50,964 nucleotides of DNA from positions 1 to 50,964 of the forward strand of contig NZ_LXYE02000017.1 of assembly GCF_001659685.2 (NCBI RefSeq), in the 5' to 3' direction. The stretch comes from Labilibacter marinus (GTDB lineage Bacteria > Bacteroidota > Bacteroidia > Bacteroidales > Marinilabiliaceae). Under the pieces are notes generated by a model. The model was not told the DNA's origin and did no database searches. It saw nothing but the letters and a program-made list of their open reading frames with translations. The stretch's first letter is position 1. Each line of letters starts with the position of its first letter. The translations under genes and the position numbers were made by a program. Shown piece by piece: positions 26,803 to 35,309 of this stretch.

Positions 26803-27702
26803 ATGCAGCATACCAATAAAATAGCTTCAATTTATAAAGAATTACAGCAGCAAATGTGTCGTCAGCTCGAAGAAGGTGATGGCAAAGCAGTGTTTCAACA
26901 AGTACCTTGGACCAAAGATATTGGTTCGGGTTTAACTTGCGTGATGAAAGAAGGAAACGTAATTGAAAAAGCGGGACTGAATTTTTCTCATGTAGAAGGT
27001 GATTTTTCTCCAAAGATGGAAGCTATTTTAGGTATGAAAGCTAATAAATATTCTGCAACAGGTATATCTTCTATTATTCATCCATATAATCCTTTTATGC
27101 CTATTATCCATATGAATGTTAGGTATTTTGAGTTGGATAACGGAACCAGTTGGTTTGGCGGAGGTATTGATTTAACGCCGCATTATATCAATAAAGCGCA
27201 GGCAACTTGGTTTCATCAAATCTTAAAAGATATTTGTGATAAGTACGATAAAAACTATTACCCCGATTATAAAACTTGGGCGGATAACTATTTCTTCAAT
27301 AAACACAGAAACGAAACGCGTGGTGTAGGAGGAATATTCTTCGACCGCATTCAGCCCAAAGGAGAAGAAGCCTTTGAAAACTTTTTGGCGTACACCATTG
27401 ACTTAGCCAAGGCCTATCCAAATATTTACTGCGATTTAATGGAGATGAATAAAAGCGTCGAGTTTAACGAAGTAAATAAACAATGGCAAGCACTTCGCAG
27501 AGGTCGATATGTAGAGTACAACTTGGTGTATGATAGAGGAACTAAGTTTGGTTTAGAGTCAGGTGGTAATACAGAATCTATATTAGTGAGTATGCCACCT
27601 ATGGCCCAATGGGAATACAACTTTGCGCCAGAAGCAGATTCTGCAGAACAACAAACATTAGATTTGTTGAAAAAAGAATTAGACTGGGTGAATATGAAGT
27701 AA
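26803..27702 (+). CDS. hemF: Oxygen-dependent coproporphyrinogen III oxidase
   Basis: HemF uses O2 to decarboxylate two propionates of coproporphyrinogen III, giving protoporphyrinogen IX. Family marks are LNFSHVEGDFSP, IHPYNPFMPIIHMNVRYFE, WFGGGIDLTPHY, GVGGIFFDR and the C-terminal RGRYVEYNLVYDRGTKFGL. The length of 299 residues is normal. It is the last gene of the hem operon. Its O2 need contrasts with the O2-independent cobalamin route at the left end of the window. Confidence 0.96.
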   Translation: MQHTNKIASIYKELQQQMCRQLEEGDGKAVFQQVPWTKDIGSGLTCVMKEGNVIEKAGLNFSHVEGDFSPKMEAILGMKANKYSATGISSIIHPYNPFMPIIHMNVRYFELDNGTSWFGGGIDLTPHYINKAQATWFHQILKDICDKYDKNYYPDYKTWADNYFFNKHRNETRGVGGIFFDRIQPKGEEAFENFLAYTIDLAKAYPNIYCDLMEMNKSVEFNEVNKQWQALRRGRYVEYNLVYDRGTKFGLESGGNTESILVSMPPMAQWEYNFAPEADSAEQQTLDLLKKELDWVNMK

Positions 27703-27704
27703 CA

Positions 27705-27750
27705 AGTTATAGTTTCTTAATTTCCTCAGCTAAATATTTAGCTTATAACT
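27705..27750. terminator. Likely bidirectional transcription end between hemF and the zinc-ribbon gene
   Basis: AGTTATA (27705-27711) pairs with TATAACT (27744-27750), and inside lies a perfect 16-bp palindrome (27728-27743) that touches the minus-strand stop codon. The T-tract is weak, so this is tentative. Confidence 0.45.
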
Positions 27751-27928
27751 CTTCATTTCTCCGTTTCATCTCACGCCCCTCTCGCACAACAATTCGTGCA
27801 TCACAATTGGGGCAGATGTATATTTCACATCCAGTGCAAGCAAAACAATTACTACAGTGTCGACGCAAATCTCCTAATGTGTATTTATTGCTGCATGTTG
27901 AGCATTCTATTTTGTTTTCTTCATTCAT
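27743..27928 (-). CDS. Small zinc-ribbon protein
   Basis: This is a 61-residue protein with four CxxC pairs at Cys 9/12, 25/28, 31/34 and 39/42, enough for two zinc sites. The middle reads CSNCFACTGCEIYICPNC. The tail is basic and Arg-rich (REGREMKRRNEEL). The regular Cys spacing on the minus strand supports a real gene despite the short length. Its role is unknown; nucleic-acid binding or a protein-interaction zinc ribbon are both possible. It converges on hemF. Confidence 0.7.
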   Translation of the reverse strand: MNEENKIECSTCSNKYTLGDLRRHCSNCFACTGCEIYICPNCDARIVVREGREMKRRNEEL

Positions 27929-28143
27929 TACCTACCCAATTATTTCACAAAAATAAGGCATTATTATGAGCTTGTGTAGGACTCTTTAAATCTTTTTACT
28001 ACTTCTGTTTTTGTCGGTTGAGAAAGTTTTTTATGAAATAGGTAAAACAATACCTTATTTATTTGTTATATTACCATAAGATTAAATCCCAAGTGTTTGT
28101 TATACTATTAAATACAGCAAATACTAATCTAAAATTATGGAGT

Positions 28144-29232
28144 ATGGCTTTAAAAAAGCGTAGTATTTTACAAAGGTTATTCAATAGAATGATGGCTTTT
28201 GGAATTGCGATGGGGCTTGTGTTTCCTGTATATGCTAATTTTTTTGTAGACTGGAAAGAAGGCTTTTTTATATATTTTGTGGCAGGTTGTATACTTGCAG
28301 GCATAACAGTTGGTGTTGTAAGTTATTGGTTTGTCAAGGTAGTTTTGCTCAAAGAACTTCTTAAGGTTTCGGATGTGGCAAAAAGCATTACACATAAAAA
28401 CATCGACGTTAAGCTAGATATAAATAGTAATGATGCAGTTGGTGATATTGCCAATGGTTTTAATGAAGTCATTAAAACGTTAAAAGAATTTGTAAGCAAT
28501 ACGCAAGATATAACACTTCAGGTTGAAGAAATGGGGAATGAAGAAACGATCAATGAGTCCTCAAAAGGAACAATTTCTGAATTGAATAGAACCATAGATT
28601 CGGTTAACGATAACACGGAATCCATTTCAACAATATCAGATAGTATTAGAAATGAAGTGCTCCAGATTCAGGATGCTGTACTTAAATCCAATAAAAAGTT
28701 GCAAGTTTTGGATGAGGAAGTGGTTAATTTTTCTGGGATGATGGATAGTCTTCAAAAACAAACGGAAAAGATAGAAGAGATTGTGAAATTTGTGAGTGAA
28801 GTGGCTACGCAAACAAATTTGCTGGCTTTAAATGCGTCTATTGAAGCTTCAAAAGCAGGTGAGTTTGGTAAGAGTTTTTCGGTGGTGGCCACTGAGGTTA
28901 GGATGTTATCTGCGAATATTAGTGAGTCGGTAGTTGAAATTACAGATATTGTAGATGTATTAAATAAAGACCTGAATTCAGCTAATGAGCTTAATAAGTC
29001 AATAACATCTCAATTTAAGAGCAGCCTGAAAGAAAATATTCGTTTTACACATATCTTGGATAAGGTGGATGATTATACCGACTCTAATATTAAAGAAAAT
29101 CATAACCTGAAATTTACGGTAAGAGAATTAAATAATACTGTAAAATCGATTAATTCAACCTTTGAATCTTTTTACTCTTCTGTATCTTTATTAAATAAAT
29201 CAGTATTGCAATATAGTGGTCACGAAAATTAG
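28144..29232 (+). CDS. Methyl-accepting chemotaxis-like protein (HAMP plus MCP signalling domain)
   Basis: This 362-residue membrane protein has two helices (about residues 16-35 and 41-64) with only a few residues between them, so it lacks a periplasmic sensor domain. A HAMP-like segment (KELLKVSDVAKSITHKNIDV) follows, then the MCP hairpin tip QTNLLALNASIEASKAGE and SFSVVATEVRMLSA. I chose ATG 28144 because upstream residues in the open frame do not look coding. No che genes lie nearby. It could sense membrane state or a cytoplasmic signal, or form part of a non-motility array. The signalling tip is recognisable but not canonical. Confidence 0.82.
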   Translation: MALKKRSILQRLFNRMMAFGIAMGLVFPVYANFFVDWKEGFFIYFVAGCILAGITVGVVSYWFVKVVLLKELLKVSDVAKSITHKNIDVKLDINSNDAVGDIANGFNEVIKTLKEFVSNTQDITLQVEEMGNEETINESSKGTISELNRTIDSVNDNTESISTISDSIRNEVLQIQDAVLKSNKKLQVLDEEVVNFSGMMDSLQKQTEKIEEIVKFVSEVATQTNLLALNASIEASKAGEFGKSFSVVATEVRMLSANISESVVEITDIVDVLNKDLNSANELNKSITSQFKSSLKENIRFTHILDKVDDYTDSNIKENHNLKFTVRELNNTVKSINSTFESFYSSVSLLNKSVLQYSGHEN

Positions 29233-29311
29233 TATCCTATTTAGGATAAAAATATAATTGCCATATTTTAAGTGTGAAAATTATTATTAAGGTGTAAAAA
29301 TCACTATCTTA

Positions 29312-29326
29312 ATAAGGTAACCTTAT
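29312..29326. promoter_or_regulatory. Short palindrome upstream of the large sensor kinase
   Basis: ATAAGG-TAA-CCTTAT is a 6-bp perfect inverted repeat located 50 bp before the ATG at 29376. It could be an operator, but there is no independent support. Confidence 0.25.
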
Positions 29327-29375
29327 CTACTCTCCAAGTTACTAATATTCACATACAATAATCAGGATAATCAGA

Positions 29376-32300
29376 ATGCGAAAGTGTATTCTATTCATAT
29401 TATTTTTTTCTTATATACCTTCTTTGTTAGGTGAGGAATTAAAGGATATTCCTTTTAAATCCCTTAAAACAAAGGAGGGTATTAGTATGGTATGGGATAT
29501 CTATCGGGATAGTTACGACTATTTATGGATTTCGTCAGGAGTGGTAGGGGTATATCGCTACGACACGCATAATCTTAAACTATATCAAAGCAAAAAAGAA
29601 GATCCATATTCTATAAGTAATAATACGATTTTAGATATCTTTGAAGATTCCCAAAGAAACTTATGGTTCGCTACTTCCGTTGGCTTAAATAAATTTAACC
29701 GTTCATCTGATTCGTTTAAACGTTACATGCCTATTGGACCCGATTCTGTAAAATCAGATGAAGGAAAGGTTGAAAAGGTTTTAGAAGATTCAAAAGGCCG
29801 CCTATGGGTTGGTACAGCGCACGGTTTGTTTCAATATTCGTATGAGCAGGACTCGTTGATCTATATTCCAATTGTTGATTATCCTTACGAAAGGAAACAT
29901 ATTACGGGGATAGACATTGATGATAACAATAATCTTTGGATATCTTTTATAACTCCTATTTTATGCAAGCTTAATTTAGATGATTTCTCGACGGAGGTTT
30001 ACCAGCTTCCTAAACTAAAGCCCAAAACTATTTATGATAAACAAGTTTTAGTAGATAGTGATAATCACTTATGGGTTAGTATAAGTCAATATGGGGTTAT
30101 TTATTTTAATCCTCAGGACACAACTTTTAAAACATACAAGGTTAATAAAACTGGACTTGGCTTAAACAATAATATTGTAGGAGCGATGTTGGAATATGAG
30201 AAAGGTAAAATATTGATTGCCACTGACCAAGGTGGAATTAATGTTTTTAATAAAGAAACACAACGGTTTAACTATATAAATACAAAACTCCAAAATGCAG
30301 GGGCTTTAACTGCAGATGGAATATATAGTCTAGAACTAGATGAAGAAGGTATATTGTGGGTAGGTACTTCTAGAGCGGGTGTTAGTTATTATAATCCAAA
30401 AATGATGCGGTTTGGAAAGTATAAAACAACACCGTTTGATTTTTATCACGAACGCAATAAAGGTTTATCTCATGGTGTAGTAGGGTGTATTTATGAGGAT
30501 TCTAAAGGTTTAATTTGGATTGGGACGGATGGTGGAGGAATAAATGTACTAAACCCTAAAACTGATATCATTAAGGTGTATACAACAGAAAACTCTAATA
30601 TATCAACAAATACAATACGCTCTATTTCGGAAGATGATAATGGAGATTTATACATCTGCTATTTTAAAAATAAGTTAGGTAAGTTTATTCGAAAGAAAAA
30701 TGAATTTGTACCCATAAAGATAGATGTTGATTTAGGTTTTAATAGAAATGTTTATTTATCACACCATAGGATTGATAGTAAACGCAGACATTGGTTAACT
30801 TTTGGGAGTAAAAAAGCACTGGTTCTCGACTCAGCATTTAATGTATTAATAGATAAGATACCGCAAGGAAAGTTTACGCCCAGCCGCAATATCAGTTATG
30901 AATTTAATGGGGTGAATTATCTGATTACGCAGAGAGGTGTGCTGAAACTAAATGAAACTAAAGATAAAATTGAGGTATTTGCAGATAATAAAGGTTTTGT
31001 TTGTTTAGATGTGGATAGTGATGGAAATATATGGGCAGGAACAAGTAAAGAAGGTGTTTTTGTTTATGATTCATTAGGGGTTGAAAAAGAAAGTTTTACA
31101 ATGGAAAATGGGCTGTCTAGTAATAAAATAAGTTCCATTTTATGCTCAAAAAAAGGAGAGGTTTGGATAGCTACAGTAAATGGGTTAAATCAGTTTAACA
31201 GTTCAGATAGTAGTTTTTTTAAGTATTATACCGAAGATGGTCTTCAAGGAAATCATTATTTCCCTCATGCTTGCTTGTATTCCCAAAGTGGAAATTTTTA
31301 TTTTGGAGGTACTCAAGGGATGGATTTTTTTAACCCCGATAATATGAATCGTAATACATATATTCCACAGGTGTATATAAAGGATGTGATCGTTGCTAAT
31401 GCTGATGGTAATGAGGTGTATACGGTGAATGGATCTTATACTAAACCTTTGTTATTAAGCTATAATCAAAATAGAATATCCTTTAGGTATTATGCCATCA
31501 ATTACACCTTCCCCGCCAAAACAAAATATCGATACAAACTAGATGGCTTGGATGATCAAATGGGTTATACAAGTTCTAAATCGACTCAAGCTACGTACAC
31601 TAATTTGCCTCCAGGCAAATATACGTTTCAAGTACAAGCTTCTAACAATGATAATGTTTGGAATAAAGAAGGAGTTAGTATTGTAGTTATTGTAAAACCT
31701 CCTTTTTGGAGGAGAATTTGGTTTTATATTGTATTTACGATTTTGCTTGTAAGCATTGCGTATTTATTAGTTTTATGGAGAGAGAGAAGTCTGTTAAGAT
31801 CAAAAGTTATTTTACAAGAAAAAGTGAAGGAAAGAACTAGAACCATAGGTAGGCAAAATAATATGTTGGTAGAACAGAAGAGCGAGTTGCAAAGGCATAA
31901 AAATCAGTTGGAAGAGATGGTTGCTGATCGAACATCGGAACTCTTATTAGCTAAGGAAAAGGCGGAGAATTCAGATCGCTTAAAATCTTATTTTTTAGCC
32001 AATATGAGTCATGAAATTAGAACCCCAATGAATGCTATTATTGGGTTTTCATCCTTATTGGAGGATCCTGATTTAGACGCTTTTCAACGACAGAACTTTA
32101 TTGAACTTATCGTTAACAACTCTAATTCATTATTGGTATTAATTGAAGATATTTTAGATTTTTCGTTAATAGAAGCCGATCAGCTTAAAATTACTAAAGA
32201 TGCTTTTTCTGTCAATCGTTTATTAAATGATGTATTCTCATCGTTTTCTTTAAGGAATGAAAATAAAGATGTGCAAATAATTAAAAGTGTAGAGTTGAAT

Positions 32301-32669
32301 AATGATTTCTATCTGAACTCTGATGAATATAGAATTAGGCAGGTGTTGCTAAACCTGATGGGTAACGCATTAAAGTTTACAAAAGTAGGAAGCATAACTA
32401 TTGGCGTTTACAAAAATGGAAATGAAGTAATTTTTTATGTGAGAGATACAGGTCAAGGAATGAATGAGGAGCAGCGTAAAATTATCTTTAATCAATTTGT
32501 GAAATTAAATAGAGATCAGGTTGGTGCCAAAAGAGGAATTGGTCTAGGTTTGGCTATCTGTAAACGTTTAGCAGAATTATTAAAGGCAGAATTAACGGTA
32601 GAATCTAAACCAGGAAAAGGGTCTGTATTTAAGCTAAAGATTCCTTATGTAGAAGCTGATAAGGAGTAA
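29376..32669 (+). CDS. Large sensor histidine kinase with periplasmic Reg_prop propeller and Y_Y_Y domain
   Basis: This is a membrane sensor kinase of 1097 residues. A signal peptide (residues 1-18) precedes about a dozen Reg_prop-type repeats with the pattern DSxGxLWIGTxxGG (for example [15 protein letters not shown]), which form a two-propeller periplasmic sensor. A Y_Y_Y domain ([11 protein letters not shown], near residue 715) leads to one membrane helix and a coiled coil. The kinase core has the phosphoacceptor His 879 in [16 protein letters not shown] and an HATPase with GNALKFT and [12 protein letters not shown]. It ends there, without the receiver and AraC domains of true hybrid systems. 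The ligand is unknown. No polysaccharide-use genes adjoin it, and no response regulator is directly downstream. Confidence 0.92.
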   Translation: MRKCILFILFFSYIPSLLGEELKDIPFKSLKTKEGISMVWDIYRDSYDYLWISSGVVGVYRYDTHNLKLYQSKKEDPYSISNNTILDIFEDSQRNLWFATSVGLNKFNRSSDSFKRYMPIGPDSVKSDEGKVEKVLEDSKGRLWVGTAHGLFQYSYEQDSLIYIPIVDYPYERKHITGIDIDDNNNLWISFITPILCKLNLDDFSTEVYQLPKLKPKTIYDKQVLVDSDNHLWVSISQYGVIYFNPQDTTFKTYKVNKTGLGLNNNIVGAMLEYEKGKILIATDQGGINVFNKETQRFNYINTKLQNAGALTADGIYSLELDEEGILWVGTSRAGVSYYNPKMMRFGKYKTTPFDFYHERNKGLSHGVVGCIYEDSKGLIWIGTDGGGINVLNPKTDIIKVYTTENSNISTNTIRSISEDDNGDLYICYFKNKLGKFIRKKNEFVPIKIDVDLGFNRNVYLSHHRIDSKRRHWLTFGSKKALVLDSAFNVLIDKIPQGKFTPSRNISYEFNGVNYLITQRGVLKLNETKDKIEVFADNKGFVCLDVDSDGNIWAGTSKEGVFVYDSLGVEKESFTMENGLSSNKISSILCSKKGEVWIATVNGLNQFNSSDSSFFKYYTEDGLQGNHYFPHACLYSQSGNFYFGGTQGMDFFNPDNMNRNTYIPQVYIKDVIVANADGNEVYTVNGSYTKPLLLSYNQNRISFRYYAINYTFPAKTKYRYKLDGLDDQMGYTSSKSTQATYTNLPPGKYTFQVQASNNDNVWNKEGVSIVVIVKPPFWRRIWFYIVFTILLVSIAYLLVLWRERSLLRSKVILQEKVKERTRTIGRQNNMLVEQKSELQRHKNQLEEMVADRTSELLLAKEKAENSDRLKSYFLANMSHEIRTPMNAIIGFSSLLEDPDLDAFQRQNFIELIVNNSNSLLVLIEDILDFSLIEADQLKITKDAFSVNRLLNDVFSSFSLRNENKDVQIIKSVELNNDFYLNSDEYRIRQVLLNLMGNALKFTKVGSITIGVYKNGNEVIFYVRDTGQGMNEEQRKIIFNQFVKLNRDQVGAKRGIGLGLAICKRLAELLKAELTVESKPGKGSVFKLKIPYVEADKE

Positions 32670-32722
32670 AGATAATTAACCGTATAATGTTTTCTTTTTA
32701 TTATATTTCCAAAAAAAATACA

Positions 32723-33349
32723 ATGAGAAATATATGTTTGTTGGTAATATTGGTATTACCATTCGTATTAAACGCACAAATTGAAGCCACCACATCCGAA
32801 GGTAAAGCGGTTTTGCTTTTTGAAGATGGAACGTGGGAATATGTAACAGAAGACAATACGCAAACCATAGATGTGGCTACCGTTGAAATTGCTGAAGGCG
32901 TGTCAAAAGAGTCTCCGCTAGGTGAATTATATTATGCCGAGAGTAAACGATTAGTAAAGTACTTTGGTCCTGTAAAAGGAAAGATAAAAGGTAGAGCTAA
33001 ATGTATGATTGAGGATGGTACGCCTAAAGTATTTTTTCAGTGGGAATTGGGCTTGCTAGATAGTTACCGCTATTATGGGCAAATGAAACCAGGAAAAAAG
33101 GTAACATTAAAAACAAAGAGCAATGCAACTATCGATTTGGTATTAACTGAAGATGTTGATATCGAGTTTATGGAGAAGTATAAGTTCTCTATTTTAAAAG
33201 GTACGGCTGTTTTAAGTGATGAGCAGTTTAATTTAATGATGAGTTCTCCTGTTACAGAAATGGAGGTAGAGTGGAAAAAGGAGTCAGAAACTTATAAGGT
33301 TGACGATAGCTACTTTTTTTCGAGAACATTTACCGATTTGTTGAAATAA
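32723..33349 (+). CDS. Secreted or periplasmic protein of unknown function (DUF3157-like start)
   Basis: A 209-residue protein with a signal peptide (MRNICLLVILVLPFVLNAQ) followed by the motif TSEGKAVLLFEDGTWEYV, which recalls DUF3157-like proteins where a GKxVLLxDDGTWxY stretch is typical. The rest is probably beta-rich, with no recognised catalytic residues. I chose ATG 32723, because the in-frame ATG at 32687 would put twelve extra residues before the signal peptide. It follows the sensor kinase by 53 bp and may be co-transcribed. A strong hairpin lies just after its end. Confidence 0.75.
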   Translation: MRNICLLVILVLPFVLNAQIEATTSEGKAVLLFEDGTWEYVTEDNTQTIDVATVEIAEGVSKESPLGELYYAESKRLVKYFGPVKGKIKGRAKCMIEDGTPKVFFQWELGLLDSYRYYGQMKPGKKVTLKTKSNATIDLVLTEDVDIEFMEKYKFSILKGTAVLSDEQFNLMMSSPVTEMEVEWKKESETYKVDDSYFFSRTFTDLLK

Positions 33350-33365
33350 CATTTTTAGAAATAAT

Positions 33366-33410
33366 ATAAAAGCAGGGTCGAATAGTATAACTATTTGAGC
33401 CTGCTTTTAT
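33366..33410. terminator. Bidirectional terminator between the secreted protein and GH15 genes
   Basis: An 11-bp stem (33366-33376 with 33400-33410) with AT-rich outer ends encloses a second inner stem AATAG/CTATT. The arms give a T-rich run on both strands. Confidence 0.85.
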
Positions 33411-33419
33411 GTTTATAGT

Positions 33420-35225
33420 CTACCTGATGGCATCCATAATTTTTTCTTCTTTTGTAATTTCTCCTTCCGATATGGTAATAGCTGTCTCAATTAGCGCTAA
33501 ATGAGAATATGCTTGCGGGAAGTTACCTAGCTGTTGTTTGGTTTCAAAATCTAAATCCTCACTAAACAAACCTAAATGGTTGTTATAAGTCAATAGCTCC
33601 TCAAACTTCTTAATAGCTTGTTCCTTTTCTCCAATTCGGTATAAGGCATTGGTTAGCCAAAAAGCACATATAGTAAATGCCGATTTCGGTAATCCAAAGT
33701 CATCCTGATTAATGTACCTGTACATCAGGCCTTCGTGCTCAAGCTCCGATTGAATAGCATAAACCGTTGATTTATATCTTGGGTCTTTGGCTTCAACAAA
33801 ACCATAACTTTCCATTAATAATACCGATGCATCTAAATCATCAGCTCCATAGGCTTGCGTGTACGATTGCTTGCTTTCCGACCAAGCATTTAGCTCAATA
33901 TCGGCACGTATCTTATCTTCAAGCTTTTTCCATTTTTCAGTATAGTCATCTTGTTTAAGTAAGGCGGCAATTTTTTGCGCTCTATCAATAGCTACCCAAC
34001 ACAGTACTTTACTAAAGGTAAAATGCTTGCTTTCGTTTCTAATTTCCCAAATACCTTTGTCTGGTTTTTGCCAGTTTTTCTCCACCATCTTAACCACATT
34101 TCGTACAACGGTCCAAAGGTCTTCACTATAACCTAACGAAGCAGAAAAAAGACTAAAGTGCTGGTAAACGGCATCCATTAAAATACCGTAAATATCGTTT
34201 TGCTTTTGTTTGTAAGCAGCATTCCCAACTCTTACAGGCTTTGAATTTCCGTACCCTGAAAGATGCGGTAATTCGTATTCCGATAATTTTTTCTCACCAC
34301 TGATACCATACATTATCTGCATTTTTTCATCCTTTTCAGGAAGAATATCTACAATAAAACGCAGGTAGTTCTGAGCTACAGATCGATGACCAATTTGGGT
34401 AAGAATTTTTACTACCATGGAGCCATCACGTATCCAACAAAACCTATAATCCCAGTTTCTAACTTCTCCAATAGTCTCAGGTAACGAAGTAGTTAAGGCA
34501 GCTAACACAGCGCCTGTTTTTTCGTAACTTAATAGTTTTAGAGTTAAAGCACTACGATTTATCTCGGTGTTATATTTACTAAAGGTAGTGGATTGCTCCG
34601 ACCAGTTTAGCCAATATACCTTTGTTCGTTCCATCTTAAGCTTAACGCGATGGATGTCCTGTTTTAAAAGTTTTTGATTATAACTAACCAGCATAAATTT
34701 GCTTTCGGTTAAAGTTATAAGCTCCTTGTTTAAAATATCAGAAAAATTAAAGTCGGTATACATATAAAGCGAATCATAAGGCCCTTTTTTTGTAATCGCT
34801 TTAATGTACTTTTTATTTTCCGATAAAAATGTTTCATGTAGTGCATACTCTAGTTTAGGATCGTAATTAAGCCTAAAAGCGGGAGCTCCACTTATACGTT
34901 TAAATACGCGCACTACATCCGACGGAGAATAATAACTGCCATTATCATTTTTGTATCGAGGCATAAAATCCACTACCTCAAAAACTCCATCTTCGCATAC
35001 AAACCTGGTGCAAAGTAAATTTGTTCTTTCAATATACTCTTGTTTAATTGAAAGCAACTTTTCTGGTTCTATGGATAAAGAACCGCCCTTGTCTTTGTCC
35101 AAAAGTTTGGCAAAAACTGATGGTGCATCAAATTTTGGCAAACATAACCAATCGATACTCCCCTTTTCGGAAACTAATGCGGCAGATTTGCAATTTCCGA
35201 TAATCCCGTAATTCAGATTCTCCAT
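33420..35225 (-). CDS. Glycoside hydrolase family 15 protein, possible trehalase or glucoamylase
   Basis: This is a 601-residue GH15 enzyme. The start YGIIGNCKSAALVSEKGSIDW and LCLPKFDAPSVFAKLLD are typical of the bacterial GH15 N-terminal beta domain. The (alpha/alpha)6 part shows RNWDYRFCWIRDGSM and SEDLW. No signal peptide is seen, so it acts in the cytoplasm. Bacterial GH15 proteins include glucoamylases and trehalases. Divergent transcription from a trehalose-6-phosphate synthase/phosphatase gene makes trehalase the better guess, but the substrate is not proven. Confidence 0.88.
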   Translation of the reverse strand: MENLNYGIIGNCKSAALVSEKGSIDWLCLPKFDAPSVFAKLLDKDKGGSLSIEPEKLLSIKQEYIERTNLLCTRFVCEDGVFEVVDFMPRYKNDNGSYYSPSDVVRVFKRISGAPAFRLNYDPKLEYALHETFLSENKKYIKAITKKGPYDSLYMYTDFNFSDILNKELITLTESKFMLVSYNQKLLKQDIHRVKLKMERTKVYWLNWSEQSTTFSKYNTEINRSALTLKLLSYEKTGAVLAALTTSLPETIGEVRNWDYRFCWIRDGSMVVKILTQIGHRSVAQNYLRFIVDILPEKDEKMQIMYGISGEKKLSEYELPHLSGYGNSKPVRVGNAAYKQKQNDIYGILMDAVYQHFSLFSASLGYSEDLWTVVRNVVKMVEKNWQKPDKGIWEIRNESKHFTFSKVLCWVAIDRAQKIAALLKQDDYTEKWKKLEDKIRADIELNAWSESKQSYTQAYGADDLDASVLLMESYGFVEAKDPRYKSTVYAIQSELEHEGLMYRYINQDDFGLPKSAFTICAFWLTNALYRIGEKEQAIKKFEELLTYNNHLGLFSEDLDFETKQQLGNFPQAYSHLALIETAITISEGEITKEEKIMDAIR

Positions 35226-35243
35226 ATATTAAAATTTATTGGT

Positions 35244-35251
35244 TAGTTTTG
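35244..35251 (+). promoter_or_regulatory. Candidate -7 box of otsAB, near a divergent hairpin
   Basis: TAGTTTTG fits TAnnTTTG. No -33 match is seen. A small hairpin ACTCC/GGAGT with an 8-nt A-rich loop (35256-35273) lies just downstream in the divergent region. Confidence 0.35.
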
Positions 35252-35309
35252 TAACACTCCCAAAAAAAGGAGTATTATTTCTAATATTCAAATAAAAAAC
35301 ACTATATCT

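Noticed and set aside
27609-27956. A 115-residue open frame on the plus strand over the hemF end and zinc-ribbon gene
   Set aside because: It overlaps hemF in another frame and the Cys-rich minus-strand gene explains the same DNA better.
29376-32669. Calling this a full hybrid two-component system with receiver and AraC domain
   Set aside because: The protein ends right after the HATPase domain, so only the sensor kinase part is present.
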